Positions 45,206 through 55,300 of a DNA stretch of 64,000 bases are shown here, one piece after another. Each line of letters begins with the position of its first letter. Positions within the stretch are counted from its first letter, which is position 1. Below the pieces are notes generated by a model that made no database searches, was not told where the DNA came from, and was given only the letters and a program-made list of their open reading frames with translations. Position numbers and translations under genes: made by a program. Source of the DNA: Corynebacterium argentoratense DSM 44202. Its GTDB lineage: Bacteria; Actinomycetota; Actinomycetes; Mycobacteriales; Mycobacteriaceae. The stretch lies in the NCBI RefSeq assembly GCF_000590555.1, contig NC_022198.1, positions 1,504,583 to 1,568,582 of the forward strand. The letters are read 5' to 3'.

Positions 45206-46141
45206 TTAGCGCCTGGCGAGCTCGCTGATCTCACGCACAGCATGCTCCAGCGCATAATTCGGGTCCCCACCCTGGCCCTTCACGGCAGCCTCAAGCTCGG
45301 CGATCACAATCACCGCGCGGCTCACAGAATCCCCATTCCACCGCCGGGCAACCTTATGGGTCTTGTCCATCAGCCAGGGCTGCATCTTCAACTCCCGCGC
45401 ATCGGGCCTGGCTGTGGAATACATGCGGGCGATCTGCCCCACCTTCGTCGCCAACGCACTAGTCAACAACACCGGCGACAGCCCCAACTGCAATGCCCGG
45501 CGCGTAGAGGCAACAGCCCGTGCGGTGTTCCCCGCGCACGCCAGGTCGGCGATGTCGAAACCGGACACCTCCGCCACACCCCGGTAAAACTGGCGCACAT
45601 TCTCGACGGTGACGTCCCCGCCGGTGTCGGCAACCAATTGCGCCGCAGCGCTAGCTAGTTCACGTAGGTCACTGCCGACGCCTTCAAGCACCGCATTGAC
45701 GACATCGGGGGTGACCTTGACGCCGTGGTTGCGGAACTCCTGATTGAGCCAGGCAAAGCGTTCACTGGGTTTGACCTTGTCCACGCGCACCACATCCGCC
45801 AGCTTCGACAACGGGGTCACCATGTTTTTGGTGCGCCCGCCGCCGCTGTGTTGGATGATCAGGGTGATGCCCTCGGGCGGGTTTTTCGCAGCGTCCAGCA
45901 GCACCTGCGCGGGGTCTTTGCCTGCCGCGTCTGCGTCGGTGAAGATCACTACCCTGTCTTCTGCAAACAGTGATGGGCTGAGCAGCTCATACATTTCGCT
46001 CAACGTTACTTCGCCTGCGCGCAGCAGGGTGATGGGCAGGTCGGTGCCGGGGGGTAGTTGTTGTCTGACCTGGGTGATGATGCCTGCGCGTGCTCGTTCG
46101 GCCAGGTAGGGTTCGTCGCCCAGAATCAGATGTACGCTCAC
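45206..46141 (-). CDS. holA: DNA polymerase III delta subunit
   Basis: About 311 residues from GTG 46141 (VSVHLILGDEPYLAERA). The longer open frame to 46252 runs inside the upstream gene. HolA opens the sliding clamp in the clamp-loader complex. The N-terminal GDEPYLAERA, the LSPSLFAEDRVVIF strand and the C-terminal helical domain match actinobacterial delta subunits. It follows comEC in the same direction, a usual neighbour order. Its first 155 bases overlap the end of the comEC frame. Confidence 0.9.
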   Translation of the reverse strand: MSVHLILGDEPYLAERARAGIITQVRQQLPPGTDLPITLLRAGEVTLSEMYELLSPSLFAEDRVVIFTDADAAGKDPAQVLLDAAKNPPEGITLIIQHSGGGRTKNMVTPLSKLADVVRVDKVKPSERFAWLNQEFRNHGVKVTPDVVNAVLEGVGSDLRELASAAAQLVADTGGDVTVENVRQFYRGVAEVSGFDIADLACAGNTARAVASTRRALQLGLSPVLLTSALATKVGQIARMYSTARPDARELKMQPWLMDKTHKVARRWNGDSVSRAVIVIAELEAAVKGQGGDPNYALEHAVREISELARR

Positions 46142-47579
46142 GGCTCCTATCGTGCCACAGCAGCGCGTAGAGCATCCAGGCGAGCCCCAGCCCCAGCCAC
46201 TGGGCGGGAATGTGGGTGGTGGCCCAGGGTTGCTTGCCGAGTATGTCGGCAACTGTGTTGATCCACCACAAAAATGGCCGCGTCAGCTCAATAATTAATG
46301 ACGCCGCGGTGGTGTTCACGCAGGCAGTTAAGGTTGCGACCAGCCCCAGGATGGTCACTGGTGGCACTGCCGGTCCGGCAAGCAGGTTAGCGATCAGTGA
46401 TACCAGGGACGTGCGGCCTGCCATGAGGGCGATGATCGGCATGGTGGACAGGTCCGCGGCAAGGGTGACTGCCAACAGTTGAGCCCAGGGCATCGGTATG
46501 CGCGGGAGGATGCGGAAGATGCTGCGCAACAGCACAGGGGTGAGCAAGATGATTCCACCGGTTGCAACCACCGACAGTGCAAAGCCGTAATTCAGCGCCA
46601 TGCCGGGGTCGAGGATAACCATCGCGATCACTGCCAGAAACAAGGTGTGCGCGGGTTGGGTGCGGCGGTCGGAGACCATGGTGACCACCGCGACGCTGCC
46701 AACGATGCCCGCACGAATAACAGAGGCCTCGGTGCCGACCACCGCGATGAACACCGCGAGGCTGATCGCCGCCGCGACCGCCCGCACCTTCGGCGCCTGG
46801 GTACCAAGCAGAGCCACCACGGTGCCGAGCACGATCGCGACGTTGGCCCCGCTGACCGCCGAAAGATGAGACAAGCCAGTGTCGATGAACACCTGCCGCT
46901 GCTGGGCGCTCTGCCCACTGGTATCCCCAATGGCCATGCCGCCGAACAAGCCTGCATGCTCGCTCGACAGCACGCGCCCAGCAGCCTGCGCCAGCCGCCC
47001 CCGGATCCATGCCCACGGGTCGCTGGCCTGCACCACCTGTACCTCGCTGAGCCTGCAAGTAACGCTAACCAGCCCCGGGCGCGTGCTTGGTTGTGTCACT
47101 GCGGCCGCCGTGAGGAAGTCCCCACGGTGCACCTCATCAAGGCCCAGACCCGGCGCGAAACAGGGCACGGTCCCCGGGACACCATCAATCCCCAATTGGA
47201 GCATCATGGAATGCTCGAGCATTCGTGGCGAGCCCTCGACGCGCCCCACCACATCGATCCTTCTACCCAGCTCCACCGACAGGGGGTGGTTGGCCATCTG
47301 CCGGCAGCGCAGCCACGCGACCGCCCCAGCGGCAGAACCCACAGCAGCGCTCAAGCCCGACTGGCCCGCACCATAGGCCCACCACAGAACAGCCACCGCG
47401 GCGATAAGCCCTGTCGCCAGCCCTGCGTGCACCGCGAGGCCGCCACCACAGAACCAGATCACCGCACCGGCACTCGCCCACGCTACGATCGCCGGCCACA
47501 GCAGTCGGTGTTCTTCGACCGCCCGAGTGGGCTCCAGTGGCTGATAAAAGTCCCCACCGGCCACCGCATAGCGCGTCAC
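45987..47579 (-). CDS. comEC: ComEC/Rec2-type DNA-uptake channel protein
   Basis: 530 residues starting GTG 47579 and overlapping comEA by four bases. The competence domain core is clear: GLFGGMAIGDTSG, the FIDTGLSHLSAVSGANVAIV segment and many membrane helices. There is no C-terminal metallo-beta-lactamase domain. The last 50 or so codons after LLWHDRS are low-complexity (Arg, His, Thr rich) and overlap the start of holA in another frame, suggesting a frame extension beyond the ancestral stop. Natural competence of the host is not shown. Confidence 0.85.
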   Translation of the reverse strand: MTRYAVAGGDFYQPLEPTRAVEEHRLLWPAIVAWASAGAVIWFCGGGLAVHAGLATGLIAAVAVLWWAYGAGQSGLSAAVGSAAGAVAWLRCRQMANHPLSVELGRRIDVVGRVEGSPRMLEHSMMLQLGIDGVPGTVPCFAPGLGLDEVHRGDFLTAAAVTQPSTRPGLVSVTCRLSEVQVVQASDPWAWIRGRLAQAAGRVLSSEHAGLFGGMAIGDTSGQSAQQRQVFIDTGLSHLSAVSGANVAIVLGTVVALLGTQAPKVRAVAAAISLAVFIAVVGTEASVIRAGIVGSVAVVTMVSDRRTQPAHTLFLAVIAMVILDPGMALNYGFALSVVATGGIILLTPVLLRSIFRILPRIPMPWAQLLAVTLAADLSTMPIIALMAGRTSLVSLIANLLAGPAVPPVTILGLVATLTACVNTTAASLIIELTRPFLWWINTVADILGKQPWATTHIPAQWLGLGLAWMLYALLWHDRSRERTSDSGRRTLPGRTSTRRHHHPGQTTTTPRHRPAHHPAARRRSNVERNV

Positions 47580-48259
47580 AACCGGATGCTGTCTTTCAAC
47601 GCCTCGAACTTGCTCGGACCAATGCCCTTGACATCCATCAGCGCCTCAAGGCTCTGGAAGCTACCGTGCTCGCTGCGGTGCGACACGATCACCTCCGCTG
47701 TCTTGATGCCTACCCCTGGCAAACCAGTGAGCTCCTCGACGCTGGCTGTATTGATGCTAATTCTGGAATCCACCACCGCGCCGCCCACACTCGTGCTATC
47801 CGGTGGCCCATCAGCAGCGCCTTGCCCACCCGCAGTAGGCACGATGATGTGTTCCTCATCCGCAACTTTGCGCGCAAGGTTCAGCCCCACGGCGTCAGCC
47901 TCCGGCAACAGGCCTGCCTGCTCCACCACATCGGCCACCCTCGATCCAGCAGGCACCCGGATCACCCCGGGGTGCACCACTGCCCCGGCAACACTGACCA
48001 CAAGCTCGCCGCCCGGCTCCCCCTCCGCGCCACCACCGCTGCCTTCGACGAATGCCACCGACTCTGTACTGCCAACCTCCACCGGCTCGCCCCACGCGTG
48101 CACCCTCCACCACGTCCACCCCACCAGCACAAGCAGCAACAGCGCGGCACCAACCGCCGCACGCCACCCCACCCGCAGTCGCCGCCGCACGGGCCGCTGC
48201 AGAAACAACAGGTCTTCTTCCCCCGTGGGCTGCACATAGGGCCTAATTCTGTCCAACAT
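47576..48259 (-). CDS. comEA: ComEA-type DNA-binding protein
   Basis: About 227 residues from ATG 48259; the open frame begins at 48295. A basic N terminus is followed by a membrane anchor (AAVGAALLLLVLVGWTWW). An SLBB domain (VSVAGAVVHPGVIRVPAGSR) comes next. Two helix-hairpin-helix motifs close the protein (INTASVEELTGLPGVGIKTA and LMDVKGIGPSKFEALK). Such proteins bind DNA at the outer membrane face and hand it to ComEC, encoded next. Confidence 0.9.
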   Translation of the reverse strand: MLDRIRPYVQPTGEEDLLFLQRPVRRRLRVGWRAAVGAALLLLVLVGWTWWRVHAWGEPVEVGSTESVAFVEGSGGGAEGEPGGELVVSVAGAVVHPGVIRVPAGSRVADVVEQAGLLPEADAVGLNLARKVADEEHIIVPTAGGQGAADGPPDSTSVGGAVVDSRISINTASVEELTGLPGVGIKTAEVIVSHRSEHGSFQSLEALMDVKGIGPSKFEALKDSIRL

Positions 48260-48334
48260 GGCGCCCACCCTAGGCCCACGCCCCACAACCCCCACCGCAC
48301 GCCTGTGAAAAACGACGCGCCTGTGGATAACCCC

Positions 48335-49135
48335 CTATTCGCTAAACACCGCCGACACAGCAATCGAGCCCGGCCCAGCGTGCACCGCCAACACCTCACT
48401 CATCGGCACCGTCATAAACGTCGAGCCCTCCGGCAACACAGACTCCATAGCCTCGCTCAACCTAGCAGCAGCCTCCGATGCCTGGTGCTCCTGCAGCGCA
48501 ATAAACACCGGACGCGAATTAGCCCGGGTAACAATCAACTCAATAAGCTTCGCAAAAGCCTTAGTCTGGGTGCGGGTTTTCGCCGCTAACTCAATACGAC
48601 CCCCCTTGATCTGCATGATCGGCCGAGTCGCCAACGCCGCCGACACCAACGCATCAGTCGTCGACAAGCGCCCCGACTTACGCAACCCCTCCACTTTGTC
48701 GACGTACAAGAACATCTCCGAGCGCTCCAACGTCGATGACGCCGCCTCGACGCACTCATCCACACTGCCGCCCTCGCCGGCAACAGTCGCCGCAGCCATC
48801 GCCGCAGCACCCACGCACATGCCAATCGTGGAGGTCTCGACAACCCGCACGGGCTCCGCGACGTCATCAAACACAGCGGCAGCAGACTCCGCCGACGCGT
48901 AAGTAGACGATAAATCCTTAGACAAATGCAAAGCAACAACGCCCTCATCGCCGCCGCGCTCCAACTGGCGCGCATAAGCAGCAACCAACTCCAACGCCGT
49001 CAAACCCGCAGTGTGCGCTTCCTCCCCGCTCTCCTCAGGAGGCATCACATGCAGATCCAGCACCTTAATGCCAAGTTCCTCGGCAGTATCATGCGGCAAG
49101 CAGCTGGACGAGTCGGTAACAATCCGAACCGGCAC
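48335..49135 (-). CDS. DegV-family fatty-acid-binding protein
   Basis: About 266 residues from GTG 49135, which shares a base with the stop of the upstream gene. The N-terminal IVTDSSSCLP and SKDLSSTYASA segments and the GIKVLDLHVMPP strand identify a DegV protein. Such proteins bind fatty acids, and in some bacteria deliver them to fatty-acid kinase. It lies between comEA and gpgP on the same strand. Confidence 0.9.
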   Translation of the reverse strand: MPVRIVTDSSSCLPHDTAEELGIKVLDLHVMPPEESGEEAHTAGLTALELVAAYARQLERGGDEGVVALHLSKDLSSTYASAESAAAVFDDVAEPVRVVETSTIGMCVGAAAMAAATVAGEGGSVDECVEAASSTLERSEMFLYVDKVEGLRKSGRLSTTDALVSAALATRPIMQIKGGRIELAAKTRTQTKAFAKLIELIVTRANSRPVFIALQEHQASEAAARLSEAMESVLPEGSTFMTVPMSEVLAVHAGPGSIAVSAVFSE

Positions 49136-49812
49136 TAGCGCATCACCTGGCCGATGTTCCACCCATCCAAATACCACTGGGCAGACTCCGCACCAGCAAA
49201 CTCCCCCACCCCTTGGTCTGCACGGGACGCCTCAAACTTCGGCCGGGCAGTCAACTCCGCCCAACAAGTGTTCTTCAAACCACTAAACATCGGGTAGTGG
49301 CTCACCGGAACATCCAACAGAGCACTGGTCAACGCACCAATGGTTCCACCGTGGGCCACCAGAAGCAACGCGTGGTCATCGTCCCACTGCTCCCACGAAG
49401 CCATCATCTCATCAACCACCGCACGAGCACGATCAGCAACCTCCAGGCGGGTTTCCCCACCCGGCGGTGCCCACGTCGCATCATGGCGCCACTGGGCACG
49501 CGCCCCCGGCAAAGCCCCATCGACCTCGGCATGCGACTTTCCCTGCCACTGCCCCAAATTGGTTTCCCGCAAACGCTTATCTATCTCGACCGGCACATCC
49601 AACTTGGAGGCAACTGCCTGCGCGGTCGTCTTCGCACGCGACAAATCAGAACTAATAATCCGGCCAATATGCTGACGCGACAAGTACTGCGCCGCAATAT
49701 CCGCCTGCTTGCGGCCAACCGCCGACAGTTCCGTATCCAACTGGCCCTGCATACGGCCAGTGGCGTTGTATTCAGTCTGCCCGTGACGAAGCAGAAAAAG
49801 CTTACGGGACAT
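49135..49812 (-). CDS. gpgP: Histidine phosphatase, probable glucosyl-3-phosphoglycerate phosphatase
   Basis: 225 residues with the phosphoglycerate-mutase-like catalytic motif LRHGQTEYN at the N terminus and the second His in LLVAHGGTIG. The gene order gpgP-rsfS-nadD matches mycobacterial Rv2419c-Rv2420c-Rv2421c, in which Rv2419c is GpgP, an enzyme of methylglucose lipopolysaccharide synthesis. The function is inferred from that synteny and the family. It ends on the start of degV and begins two bases after rsfS. Confidence 0.8.
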   Translation of the reverse strand: MSRKLFLLRHGQTEYNATGRMQGQLDTELSAVGRKQADIAAQYLSRQHIGRIISSDLSRAKTTAQAVASKLDVPVEIDKRLRETNLGQWQGKSHAEVDGALPGARAQWRHDATWAPPGGETRLEVADRARAVVDEMMASWEQWDDDHALLLVAHGGTIGALTSALLDVPVSHYPMFSGLKNTCWAELTARPKFEASRADQGVGEFAGAESAQWYLDGWNIGQVMR

Positions 49813-49814
49813 GG

Positions 49815-50282
49815 CTACAGCTCGTCCCGATCAGGCTCGTTTTCCGCCAGGGGGATCTCATCAATCGACGACACTTCGCGCACGTTGACCTCATCCGCCC
49901 ACGCGGCCGGGCGCTCAGGCATATCAATGCCCTCAATCTGCAGGTAGGGGCAGTCGCGCCACAGGCGATCCAAACCATAGAAGTCGCGCTCTTCGTCGCG
50001 CATAATGTGCACAACAATCTCGCCATAATCCAGCAAAGCCCAGCGGCCCTCGCGCACACCCTCGCGGCGGATCGGCTTCACGCCAGCCTCGCGCAACTTG
50101 TCCTCAACCTCATCAACAATCGCACCCACCTGGCGTTCCGTCGGTGCAGACACAATCACAAAGCAATCGGTGATCACCAACTGCTCGGACACATCAATCA
50201 CAGCAATTTCTTCCGCCAGCTTCTCAGCCGCGGCGTGTGCTGCGATCGTCGCTAATTCAATGGACTTCTCGTGCGCGCTCAT
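49815..50282 (-). CDS. rsfS: Ribosome silencing factor
   Basis: About 155 residues from ATG 50282. RsfS binds L14 on the 50S subunit and blocks subunit joining in starvation. The family core IDVSEQLVITDCFVIVSAPT, RRQ-like ERQVGAIVDEVE and WALLDYGEIVVHIM are present. The acidic C-terminal tail is typical of actinobacteria. It lies between gpgP and nadD on the same strand. Confidence 0.94.
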   Translation of the reverse strand: MSAHEKSIELATIAAHAAAEKLAEEIAVIDVSEQLVITDCFVIVSAPTERQVGAIVDEVEDKLREAGVKPIRREGVREGRWALLDYGEIVVHIMRDEERDFYGLDRLWRDCPYLQIEGIDMPERPAAWADEVNVREVSSIDEIPLAENEPDRDEL

Positions 50283-50347
50283 GCCCTCTAGTGTCTCACG
50301 TGCACAACAGCCACACCAATCTCCCCCACGGGACATGCAGCGTCAGG

Positions 50348-50950
50348 TTAAGAACCCTCGTACAGATGCGACTTTGCAATATATTGCACAACACCATCCG
50401 GCACCAAGTACCACACGGACCGACCGGAGGCAGCGCGGCGTCGGCAATCAGTGGAACTAATCGCCAGGGCAGGCACCTCCACCAAATGAACGCGCTCTTG
50501 GGCCTGCGGCGGCAGGAAGCTTTCCTCCAGCTTGTAACCCGGGCGGGTCACCCCCACAAACTCGGCCAGGTCGAGCATCGACTCCCAGTCCCGCCACGTC
50601 ATAATCTGCGCCAAGGCATCCGCGCCGGTAATAAAGTACAACTGTGCGTCGGGAAACTGAGCTTTAATATCCTGCAAAGTGTCAACCGTGTACGTGGGCC
50701 CACTCCGATCAATATCCACCCGGGACACACGGAACCGCGGATTGGGTGCGGTCGCCACGATTGTCATCAGATAGCGGTCCTCCGTGGAACTCACCACCCT
50801 GTCAGACTTCTGCCACGGCTGACCCGTGGGCACAAAAATCACGCGGTCTAATTCGAAAAGGTCCGCCACTTCCGACCCCGCCACCAAGTGGCCATTGTGG
50901 ATGGGATCAAAAGTGCCACCCATGATGCCGATGCGCTGCACGTCTGCCAT
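50348..50950 (-). CDS. nadD: Nicotinate-nucleotide adenylyltransferase
   Basis: 200 residues from ATG 50950. It adenylylates nicotinate mononucleotide in NAD synthesis. The nucleotidyltransferase motif [12 protein letters not shown] is at residues 10-21. The C-terminal [15 protein letters not shown] matches the family ISST(x)IR motif. It is followed 65 bases later by rsfS, the common actinobacterial order. Confidence 0.96.
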   Translation of the reverse strand: MADVQRIGIMGGTFDPIHNGHLVAGSEVADLFELDRVIFVPTGQPWQKSDRVVSSTEDRYLMTIVATAPNPRFRVSRVDIDRSGPTYTVDTLQDIKAQFPDAQLYFITGADALAQIMTWRDWESMLDLAEFVGVTRPGYKLEESFLPPQAQERVHLVEVPALAISSTDCRRRAASGRSVWYLVPDGVVQYIAKSHLYEGS

Positions 50951-50965
50951 GCACCAACTCTAGCG

Positions 50966-51601
50966 CTAGTCGCCCGCCCCACGCGCGATCAGGGCATCAC
51001 CCAACGTCTGCGCCCGCCGCACGCTACGAATAATCACCGGCACCCCCACGCTCACCAGCGACATGCGTGAACCCCGGGCCCTCGCGGCTTCAATAGCCTG
51101 CCCCACCGCCTGCAGCTGCACCGGAATCAGCCGGATCGTCAACATCAACGTCAACGTCACCGCCCGCACGGGCACCCCCACCCGCCCCAAAGGACCAAGC
51201 CCACGCTCCAACGCATCCAACATGGCACTCACCCGCGTCGTCAACGTAAACAGCGTCGCCGCAACAATCGACGCATACACGCTGAAAAAAATAGTGACGC
51301 CGCGAGACACACCATCCATCCAACACGTCGCCGCACTCAGCACCACCAACACCGGCAGCGGCGGCAACACCTGCGCCCACGCAACCCGCACAGGAATACG
51401 TGCCACCGCATAACCCAGCAACGCCACCACAGTCGTACCAGCCGCCACCCACGGGTCAGTCACCACAACGCTCACGACCACAATGAACGCCACCAACAGC
51501 AGCATCTTCACCCCCGGACGCATCCGATGCAACACCGTATCGCCATCGATATACGTGCCCAACATCGCATTGGTCACCAGCACATTACGCACAGACGCCA
51601 T
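50966..51601 (-). CDS. bioN: Biotin ECF transporter transmembrane component (EcfT)
   Basis: About 211 residues from ATG 51601, whose A is shared with the stop of the ATPase gene (TGATG). Several helices are followed by the coupling helix motif RARGSRM near the C terminus, typical of EcfT/CbiQ proteins, which couple ATP hydrolysis to substrate-binding S components. It forms bioY-bioM-bioN with the two upstream genes, as in C. glutamicum. Confidence 0.88.
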   Translation of the reverse strand: MASVRNVLVTNAMLGTYIDGDTVLHRMRPGVKMLLLVAFIVVVSVVVTDPWVAAGTTVVALLGYAVARIPVRVAWAQVLPPLPVLVVLSAATCWMDGVSRGVTIFFSVYASIVAATLFTLTTRVSAMLDALERGLGPLGRVGVPVRAVTLTLMLTIRLIPVQLQAVGQAIEAARARGSRMSLVSVGVPVIIRSVRRAQTLGDALIARGAGD

Positions 51602-52302
51602 CACACCACCCGGCGCGTATAAAAATCAATGACGTCGCGGGGCTCACCGTCAGCCACAATACTGCCCTGGTCGATACACAACGCCCGATCAAAATCAGAC
51701 ACAAAATCCAGATCATGCGTGACCACATACATCGACTGCTCGATCCCCTGAAACACCTCTCGCAGCATCATCCGGTTACGCAAATCCAACAAAGTCGTGG
51801 GCTCGTCAGCGATGATCAACTGCGGCTGCATCACGCACACCGACGCCAACGCCAACAACTGCTTCTGCCCACCCGACAACACATGCGGCGAACGCTTAGC
51901 CAACTCGCCCAAACCAAAACGATCCAACACAGCATCCGCCGCCCGACGACGCTCCTCCTTTTTTTTGACGTCGCGACGCAGACTGAACTCCACATCCTCA
52001 CGCACCGTCGGCATGATGATCTGATTATCAGCATCCGCGAACACAAAGCCGACCCGACGACGAACCTGTTTACCCTGCTTCACAGGATCCAGCCCATCCA
52101 CCCGAACAGTGCCACACGTAGGCTCCAACAGCCCATTAATCATGCGGACAAACGTCGACTTCCCGCCCCCATTCAGCCCGATGATCGCCACGCGGCGCTG
52201 AGCCAACGCGACGTCAACACCCGAAAGAATCATCCGATCGCTGCGGTCGGGCTGAAACCCCACCGCAGAGAAAACAACCTCCGGGATGCTACTAGCGCAC
52301 AT
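51601..52302 (-). CDS. bioM: Biotin ECF transporter ATPase (EcfA)
   Basis: About 233 residues from ATG 52302, overlapping bioY by 11 bases. Walker A GLNGGGKST, signature LSGGQKQLLA and Walker B LIIADEPTTLLD are intact, and the ECF-type FADADNQIIMPTVREDVEF Q-loop region is present. Upstream open frame to 52380 is rejected as it lies within bioY. It powers biotin uptake with BioN and BioY. Confidence 0.92.
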   Translation of the reverse strand: MCASSIPEVVFSAVGFQPDRSDRMILSGVDVALAQRRVAIIGLNGGGKSTFVRMINGLLEPTCGTVRVDGLDPVKQGKQVRRRVGFVFADADNQIIMPTVREDVEFSLRRDVKKKEERRRAADAVLDRFGLGELAKRSPHVLSGGQKQLLALASVCVMQPQLIIADEPTTLLDLRNRMMLREVFQGIEQSMYVVTHDLDFVSDFDRALCIDQGSIVADGEPRDVIDFYTRRVV

Positions 52303-52843
52303 CGGGCAACGCGCGCACAACCGCCACCGAAATCGCAGTGATAGCGATCGCCTTGATAACCAAACCCGGAAGGAACGCAAACTGGGCAGTCACCGCAGCC
52401 TGCAAATCCAAGCCCGAACGGATCATCAAAACCGGCACACCAAAGACGTACTGCGACAACAACGCCAGCACAGCAGCCACAGCAAAACCAACGGTCATCA
52501 CACCCGTGGAACGCTTCAGCGAACCTTGCGAAATCCAGCCAGCAATAGGAGCCGAGAAAAGATACCCCACCAAATAACCCGCCGAAGGGCCAGCCATCGC
52601 CGCCAACACCGTGCGGCCACCAGGCAACACCGGCAAACCAATCACACCAAGCAGCAAGAACACCGCCACAGCCAACGTGCCGCGCTTAGGGCCCAACACC
52701 AGACCAGCTAAAACACAAAACGCATTCTGCAACACGATCGGCACACCAGCCACCGGGGACGGAATCGACACCATGCCCGAAGCAATAATTAGGGCCGCGA
52801 ACACCGCGACAGACGCGATCGTGCGAAGTTGAGTAGAAGACAT
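52292..52843 (-). CDS. bioY: Biotin transporter BioY (S component)
   Basis: 183 residues from ATG 52843 with six membrane helices. The BioY hallmarks are MVSIPSPVAGVPIVLQNAF, the conserved GGRTVLAAMAGPSAGYLVGY and the glycine-rich helix ends. It binds biotin at the membrane and works with the ATPase and EcfT encoded downstream. A short inverted repeat lies just upstream. Confidence 0.95.
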   Translation of the reverse strand: MSSTQLRTIASVAVFAALIIASGMVSIPSPVAGVPIVLQNAFCVLAGLVLGPKRGTLAVAVFLLLGVIGLPVLPGGRTVLAAMAGPSAGYLVGYLFSAPIAGWISQGSLKRSTGVMTVGFAVAAVLALLSQYVFGVPVLMIRSGLDLQAAVTAQFAFLPGLVIKAIAITAISVAVVRALPDVR

Positions 52844-52852
52844 GCACCTATT

Positions 52853-52869
52853 TTTACATGAAACGTAAA
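52853..52869 (-). promoter_or_regulatory. Candidate operator upstream of bioY
   Basis: TTTAC and GTAAA form an inverted repeat with a 7-base spacer, 10 to 26 bases upstream of the bioY ATG. This position would suit a repressor site. In C. glutamicum bioYMN is controlled by BioQ, but I cannot confirm that this matches its consensus. Confidence 0.3.
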
Positions 52870-52895
52870 CTTAACTACACCTTGGGGGTGCGAAT

Positions 52896-54152
52896 TTAAG
52901 GGCGAGTATGGCCATCCCCACGCACAATCCACTTCATCGCCGTCAACTCCGGCAAACCCATCGGCCCACGCGCATGCAACTTCTGCGTCGAAATACCAAT
53001 CTCCGCCCCCATACCAAACTGCTCACCATCACTAAACGCAGTCGACGCATTAACATTAACCACCGCAGAATCCACCCGGGCAACAAAATAATCAGCCGTG
53101 GACACCGAATCCGTCACAATCGCATCCGTATGGCCGGAAGAAAAACGCGCAATGTGATCAACCGCAGCATCAACACCATCAACCCTGGCCAACGCAATAT
53201 CCATCGACAGATACTCCTCCTGCCAATCCCGCTCAGTCGCCTCCACCCGAGACCTAAACTCCAAGCCCTCCAGCTGCTCCGCATGCACACGCACACCCGC
53301 AGACTCCAACGCATCAACAATGCGCTGCTGTGCGGCCGCAGGCAACGCGGCGTCAACAAGCACAGTCTCCGTCGCATTACACACCGACACACGCCGCGTC
53401 TTGCCATTGAGCAGCACCTTGATCGCCATATCCACATCTGCGTCGCGATCAACAAACACATGGCAATTACCCGTACCAGTCTCAATCACCGGCACCGTCG
53501 ACGTCGTCACCACCCGCTCAATCAACCCCGCCCCACCACGCGGAATCACAACATCCACCAATCCACGCGCCGACAACAGGGCATCAATCGACTCATAGTC
53601 CACCGGCAGCAGCTGCACGCACTCACGCGGCAACCCCTCTGCAACCGCTGCATCCTGCAACAACGCCACCAACGCCCGGTTGGACTGCTCCGCACTACGC
53701 GATCCCCGCAACACCGCCGCATTGCCCGACTTCAACGCCAAACCAAACGCATCAACCGTAACGTTCGGACGCGCCTCGTAAATCATCCCCATCACACCCA
53801 AAGGCACGCGGACTTTCTGCAACCGCAAACCATTGGGCAGCGTCCGGCCACCAAGAACCTCCCCCACCGGATCCGGCGCCGCAACCAACTGGCTCAAACC
53901 TCCGGCAATACCTTCCAAACGCTCACGATCAAGACGCAAACGATCCACCAAAGAGTCATCCATACCTGCCGCTTGACCTGTGGCAACGTCGCGCTCATTT
54001 GCGGCAAGAATAACCTCGGCGTCATCAATTAATGACGCCGCGGCGCGCTCCAGCACCGCATTTTTCACCGCCGTCGACGCCACGGCAAGCTTGCGGGAAG
54101 CCGCACGCGCGGAAAGAAGGGTCGAATGAACTACTTCAGTGATGCTAGACAT
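52896..54152 (-). CDS. proA: Gamma-glutamyl phosphate reductase
   Basis: About 418 residues from ATG 54152; GTG 54158 is an in-frame alternative. It reduces gamma-glutamyl phosphate in proline synthesis. Recognisable parts are the [17 protein letters not shown] stretch, [10 protein letters not shown], the active Cys in [17 protein letters not shown] and the C-terminal [17 protein letters not shown]. It follows proB on the same strand. A TGACGYCGCG motif lies in each strand of this gene. Confidence 0.96.
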   Translation of the reverse strand: MSSITEVVHSTLLSARAASRKLAVASTAVKNAVLERAAASLIDDAEVILAANERDVATGQAAGMDDSLVDRLRLDRERLEGIAGGLSQLVAAPDPVGEVLGGRTLPNGLRLQKVRVPLGVMGMIYEARPNVTVDAFGLALKSGNAAVLRGSRSAEQSNRALVALLQDAAVAEGLPRECVQLLPVDYESIDALLSARGLVDVVIPRGGAGLIERVVTTSTVPVIETGTGNCHVFVDRDADVDMAIKVLLNGKTRRVSVCNATETVLVDAALPAAAQQRIVDALESAGVRVHAEQLEGLEFRSRVEATERDWQEEYLSMDIALARVDGVDAAVDHIARFSSGHTDAIVTDSVSTADYFVARVDSAVVNVNASTAFSDGEQFGMGAEIGISTQKLHARGPMGLPELTAMKWIVRGDGHTRP

Positions 54153-54175
54153 AGTCACCCAGCATAGCGCGGGAG

Positions 54176-55297
54176 CTACGCTCGAGTGACGAAATTCGAC
54201 AGATAATCCGCGTGCACCACAGGCCGGTGCATAGCCTCCGGCAACTCAGCCGACTGCTTACCCAACATGCCAGCCAAAGTGCGACTATCGTAGGCGACCT
54301 CCCCACGGCCAATCACCTCACCCTTCGGGCCGTGGATCTCCACAATGTCACCCGAATGGAACTCGCCGCTGATCTCCGTCACCCCCACCGCCAACAAACT
54401 GGTGCCGCCGCTGGTCACCGCACGCATCGCACCTTCGTCGATACGCAACGTGCCGGACACATCCGCCGCATACAACGCCCAAAACTTCCAGGCAGACAGC
54501 CGACCCTCACCCGGGTGAAACACCGTGCCACAGGAAGCATCGCCCAACGCCGTCGCAATATCGGATGCGCTGGCCAACAGCACCGGCACACCACTGCGGG
54601 AAGCCAAACGCGCAGCCGAGACCTTCGACCCCATCCCGCCGGTACCCACGCGGCCACCGTCACCAGCGACGACGTCATCAAGATCGCCAGCCCCACGCAC
54701 CTCCGAGATGAAACGCGCCTGCGGATCGGCAGGGTTGCGGTCATACAGTCCATCCACGTCGGACAACAGCACCAACGCATCCGCCCCCACCAGGTGGGCA
54801 ACAATCGCCGCCAAGCGGTCGTTGTCGCCAAAGTTCAGCTCCGTGGTGGCCACCGTGTCGTTTTCGTTAATGATCGGCACGCAATGCATCTGGCGCAAAC
54901 GGTCGATCGTGCGCTGGGTGTTGCGCGCCCGACTGCGAATACCGGCATCGCTAGCGGTAAGCAACACCTGCCCCACCATGCGATCGTAGCGGGCAAAACT
55001 ACGGCCCCACTCGTGAGCCAAAGCCACCTGGCCGACGCTGGCCGCCGCCTGCTTCGTGGCAAGATCCTTCGGCCGCTGGCTCAATCCCAACGCCGGCATA
55101 CCGGCAGCCACCGCACCGGAGGACACAACGTATACATCGCTGCCGCGCTCCATCCGAGCCTGCAAAGCGTCGACGAACGCATCGATGCGGTCGGCATGCA
55201 CGCGCAGGTCATCGCCGGTCAGCGAGGATGAACCAATCTTGACAACAATCCTCTTAGCATTCGCAATCTGCGAACGAATATCCACTGTTGCACCCAC
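54176..55297 (-). CDS. proB: Glutamate 5-kinase
   Basis: 373 residues. It phosphorylates glutamate as the first, proline-inhibited step of proline synthesis. The amino-acid kinase domain ([45 protein letters not shown]) is followed by a C-terminal PUA domain (about residues 280-365). It starts three bases after obgE ends and precedes proA, the conserved order. Confidence 0.96.
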   Translation of the reverse strand: MGATVDIRSQIANAKRIVVKIGSSSLTGDDLRVHADRIDAFVDALQARMERGSDVYVVSSGAVAAGMPALGLSQRPKDLATKQAAASVGQVALAHEWGRSFARYDRMVGQVLLTASDAGIRSRARNTQRTIDRLRQMHCVPIINENDTVATTELNFGDNDRLAAIVAHLVGADALVLLSDVDGLYDRNPADPQARFISEVRGAGDLDDVVAGDGGRVGTGGMGSKVSAARLASRSGVPVLLASASDIATALGDASCGTVFHPGEGRLSAWKFWALYAADVSGTLRIDEGAMRAVTSGGTSLLAVGVTEISGEFHSGDIVEIHGPKGEVIGRGEVAYDSRTLAGMLGKQSAELPEAMHRPVVHADYLSNFVTRA

Positions 55298-55300
55298 TGT

